Positions 62,305 through 64,000 of a DNA stretch of 64,000 nucleotides are shown here, in pieces. The stretch spans positions 2,212,001 through 2,276,000 of the forward strand of contig NZ_CP117835.1 of NCBI RefSeq assembly GCF_029094545.1, written 5' to 3'. Origin of the DNA: Alkalihalophilus pseudofirmus. Its GTDB lineage: Bacteria; Bacillota; Bacilli; Bacillales; Bacillaceae_D. Within the stretch, counting starts at the first letter, position 1; each line of letters begins with the position of its first letter. The position numbers and the translations under genes are program-made. The notes beneath the pieces were generated by a model. The model was not told the DNA's origin, did not search any database, and worked only from the letters and a program-made list of their open reading frames with translations.

Positions 62305-62709
62305 ATGGAAAAAACCTTACATATCGATACAAACAGCCGAGATCAGATGATTGATATCACCTCGCAAATTGAACATTGGTTAAAAGATGTTGGAGTAGGT
62401 GACGGGATTGTGATCGCTTCATCTCTTCATACAACAGCAGGAATTACGGTCAATGAGAATGCGGATCCTGATGTGAAAACAGATTTCCTAAGAAGACTAG
62501 ATGAAGTATATCCGTGGGAGCATGAACTTGATCGTCATGCAGAAGGAAATACGGCCGCTCACTTAAAGACAAGCACTGTCGGCCACGCGCAAACCCTTAT
62601 TATCTCAAATGGACAGCTTGTTCTTGGCACATGGCAAGGTGTGTATTTCTGTGAATTTGACGGCCCGAGAAAAAACCGGAAAATACATCTAAAGGTTATT
62701 TCCTCATAA
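62305..62709 (+). CDS. YjbQ-family protein (UPF0047; secondary thiamine-phosphate synthase)
   Basis: 134 residues. [40 protein letters not shown] and [20 protein letters not shown] cover the complete UPF0047 fold with conserved histidines. YjbQ of E. coli has weak thiamine phosphate synthase activity, but the true role is unclear. The ATG follows GGAAGGG. Confidence 0.92.
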   Translation: MEKTLHIDTNSRDQMIDITSQIEHWLKDVGVGDGIVIASSLHTTAGITVNENADPDVKTDFLRRLDEVYPWEHELDRHAEGNTAAHLKTSTVGHAQTLIISNGQLVLGTWQGVYFCEFDGPRKNRKIHLKVISS

Positions 62710-62710
62710 G

Positions 62711-62743
62711 AAAAGAGAGCTGCATTTTCGCAGCTCTCTTTTT
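62711..62743 (+). terminator. Terminator of the YjbQ-family gene
   Basis: AAGAGAGCTGC (62713-62723) and GCAGCTCTCTT (62730-62740) form a perfect 11-bp stem followed by TTT. Confidence 0.93.
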
Positions 62744-62906
62744 GTGTTGGAAGTGACGCAATAATAAGGTGAATCAATACAATTAGACTTATCACTGACG
62801 CATATCCTGGCTGAACAGGCGCAATACACTTGAAGCGACGCAATAATGAGGTGTACGAATACAAATAATTATAACACCCGCGCAATAAGCGCTGACATTG
62901 ACACAT
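62744..62906 (-). repeat. Phased TTGCG array 5 (inverted orientation)
   Basis: On the minus strand eight units begin at 62906, 62885, 62864, 62843, 62824, 62803, 62782 and 62761; all steps are 21 bp except the middle one (62843 to 62824), which is 19. Units 2, 4, 5 and 8 start TTGCG; units 3 and 7 start TTGTATT, as unit 7 of arrays 2 and 3 and unit 3 of array 4. Between convergent yjbQ-type and ku genes, immediately after the terminator. Confidence 0.85.
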
Positions 62907-62960
62907 AAATCGTCTGAATGTATACCATGGCTCCCTAGCCCTACCTTGCCAGCACCAGCC

Positions 62961-63791
62961 TTATGCGTTTTTCTTAGCTTTAGCCGTTGTCCGCTTCTTT
63001 GGAGCAGGCTTTTTCTTTTTCGTCTTATCAATCGATGCTTGCAGCGCCGACATTAAGTCAGTGACATTCGATTCTTTCGGCTTTTTATCTGTTGCTGTAA
63101 CGGTCTTCTTGCCCGTTTTCTTCTCTTCAATAAGATCCATCAATGCGGTTCTGTACTCATCATGGTACTTTTCAGGGTCAAACGTGGTCGTCAGCTGTTC
63201 AACTAACAACAAGGCGGTGTCTAATTCCTTCTTCACAATCTTCTGCCCCTCAGGCAAGTTTGGTACATCTTCTATATTTCGAACCTCATCTGGAAAATGA
63301 ATGGTCTCCATAATCAGGCCCTCTTTGTATACACGCACAACAGCTAGCTGCTCTTTAGAACGTATGATAATCTTGGCGATGCCAATTTTTCCTGATTCAT
63401 TCAATGCTTCTTTTAGAAGACTATATGCTTTTGCCCCGCCTGCATCGGGTGCCATGAAATAACTTTTTTCAAAATAAATCGGATCTATTTCCTCTAACTT
63501 CACAAAATCAATAATTTCTACTGCTTTTTCTTCCTGTTCTTTTTTTAATTGCTCAAGATCCTCTGCGTCAAGGACGACAAATTTATTTTTGGCGTATTCA
63601 TAGGCTTTGACGATATCCTCTTGAGCTACTTCCTCTTCACAATCGGGGCACCTTTTTTGGTAATTGATCGGTGTGTGACATTTTTTATGGAGCTGTCTTA
63701 ATTTGATATCTTTGTTTTCAGTTGCTGTATGCAGTTTCACTGGTATATTGACAAGTCCAAAACTAATGCTTCCTTTCCATACTGTATGCAT
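62961..63791 (-). CDS. ku: Ku protein of bacterial non-homologous end joining
   Basis: 276 residues. MHTVWKGSISFGLVNIPVKL, then LHKKCHTPINYQKRCPDCEE and YEYAKNKFVVLDAEDLEQLK are typical of bacterial Ku; the C-terminus is a Lys/Ala-rich DNA-binding tail (KKKKPAPKKRTTAKAKK). It forms the homodimeric ring on broken ends and recruits LigD, encoded divergently here. In B. subtilis the pair is made in the forespore. Confidence 0.95.
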   Translation of the reverse strand: MHTVWKGSISFGLVNIPVKLHTATENKDIKLRQLHKKCHTPINYQKRCPDCEEEVAQEDIVKAYEYAKNKFVVLDAEDLEQLKKEQEEKAVEIIDFVKLEEIDPIYFEKSYFMAPDAGGAKAYSLLKEALNESGKIGIAKIIIRSKEQLAVVRVYKEGLIMETIHFPDEVRNIEDVPNLPEGQKIVKKELDTALLLVEQLTTTFDPEKYHDEYRTALMDLIEEKKTGKKTVTATDKKPKESNVTDLMSALQASIDKTKKKKPAPKKRTTAKAKKNA

Positions 63792-63812
63792 TTTCTCACC
63801 TGCTTTTTTTCT

Positions 63813-63843
63813 TACTATGCAGAAGTTTGTCTCGAATTATGTA
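63813..63843 (-). promoter_or_regulatory. Possible sigma-G promoter of ku
   Basis: On the minus strand TACATA (63838-63843) and CATAGTA (63813-63819) with an 18-base spacer resemble the sigma-G consensus (gyATR, cATnhTA), in line with forespore expression of ku-ligD in B. subtilis. The G at position 5 of the -10 is off consensus. Confidence 0.45.
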
Positions 63844-63857
63844 TAGAAGAATGCATT

Positions 63858-63883
63858 TATCAAACGATACTATCAAACGATAC
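63858..63883 (+). repeat. Perfect 13-bp tandem repeat between ku and ligD
   Basis: TATCAAACGATAC occurs twice head to tail (63858-63870, 63871-63883) in the divergent intergenic region. It might be a regulator site for one or both genes. Confidence 0.6.
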
Positions 63884-63912
63884 CAATATAAAAGAAAAGG
63901 CAGGTTTTACAC

Positions 63913-64000
63913 TTGAAACCGATGCTTCTTCACTCTAATCCAACCATACCCCGAGGCACCCAATGGCTCTACGAAGCAAAGTACGATGGTTATCGCTGCC
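63913..64000 (+). CDS. ligD: ATP-dependent DNA ligase LigD, first residues only
   Basis: From TTG 63913 (or ATG 63922) the frame reads KPMLLHSNPTIPRGTQWLYE then AKYDGYRC before the window ends. (E)AKYDGYR is the ligase nucleotidyl-transfer motif with the adenylated lysine, and the start matches the ligase-first LigD of Bacillus. Divergent from ku. Confidence 0.88.
   Translation, partial: MKPMLLHSNPTIPRGTQWLYEAKYDGYRC

Overview
The window looks like the chromosome of a spore-forming, low-GC Bacillaceae, possibly one of the alkaliphilic genera. The evidence is strong AGGAGG-type ribosome sites, B. subtilis-type LexA boxes, a gerA-type germination operon, a LysM/GH18 spore-lytic enzyme, Ku and LigD, a B. 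subtilis-like nag cluster and a sigma-54 (SigL) promoter. I saw no rRNA, tRNA, CRISPR array or intact IS. The genus is inference.

Layout. 0-5.3 kb: end of a citrate/malate-type sensor kinase, SOS-controlled Y-family polymerase YqjW, a SulP transporter with a universal stress protein, a small excisionase-type DNA-binding protein and a YolD-like SOS protein. 5.3-8.2 kb: a type VII secretion (LXG) toxin locus with a glycine-rich hydrophobic toxin tip, a likely membrane immunity protein and a DUF4176 partner. 8.9-30.9 kb: a long, almost wholly minus-strand accessory block rich in GNAT acetyltransferases, DinB-fold proteins, an erythromycin-esterase homologue, an aminoglycoside-phosphotransferase-like kinase, a VOC protein, two HAD phosphatases and many small membrane proteins, with one gene broken by an in-frame TGA. 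31-37.5 kb: YetF/DUF4363 genes, then nagA-nagB-nagR plus a SIS protein, divergent from the GlcNAc PTS gene nagP, with two NagR (dre) operators between them. 38.4-42.1 kb: gerA-type operon. 42.4-45.6 kb: UbiD decarboxylase, an SDR and a membrane-anchored HTH protein. 45.8-54.2 kb: a catabolic operon (aldehyde dehydrogenase, tartrate/malate-type dehydrogenase, SDR, YhdT + Na+/solute symporter, M20 hydrolase) read from a consensus sigma-54 promoter next to its own enhancer-binding activator. 54.3-64 kb: PurT, a second YhdT/symporter pair, VanW protein, SleL-like enzyme, a Sm-like/repeat protein probably of the spore surface, YjbQ, Ku and the start of LigD.

The least expected signal is non-coding. 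Five intergenic places (about 1.94, 4.74, 37.61, 42.25 and 62.75 kb) carry the same roughly 164-bp element. It consists of four units starting TTGCG at 21-bp steps, one 19-bp step, then four more units at 21-bp steps. Units at matching positions resemble each other between copies, and every copy lies 14-45 bp beyond an intrinsic terminator. I recognise no known family for it. Twenty-one bp is two helical turns, so all motifs face one side of the DNA, which suggests a phased protein-binding array.
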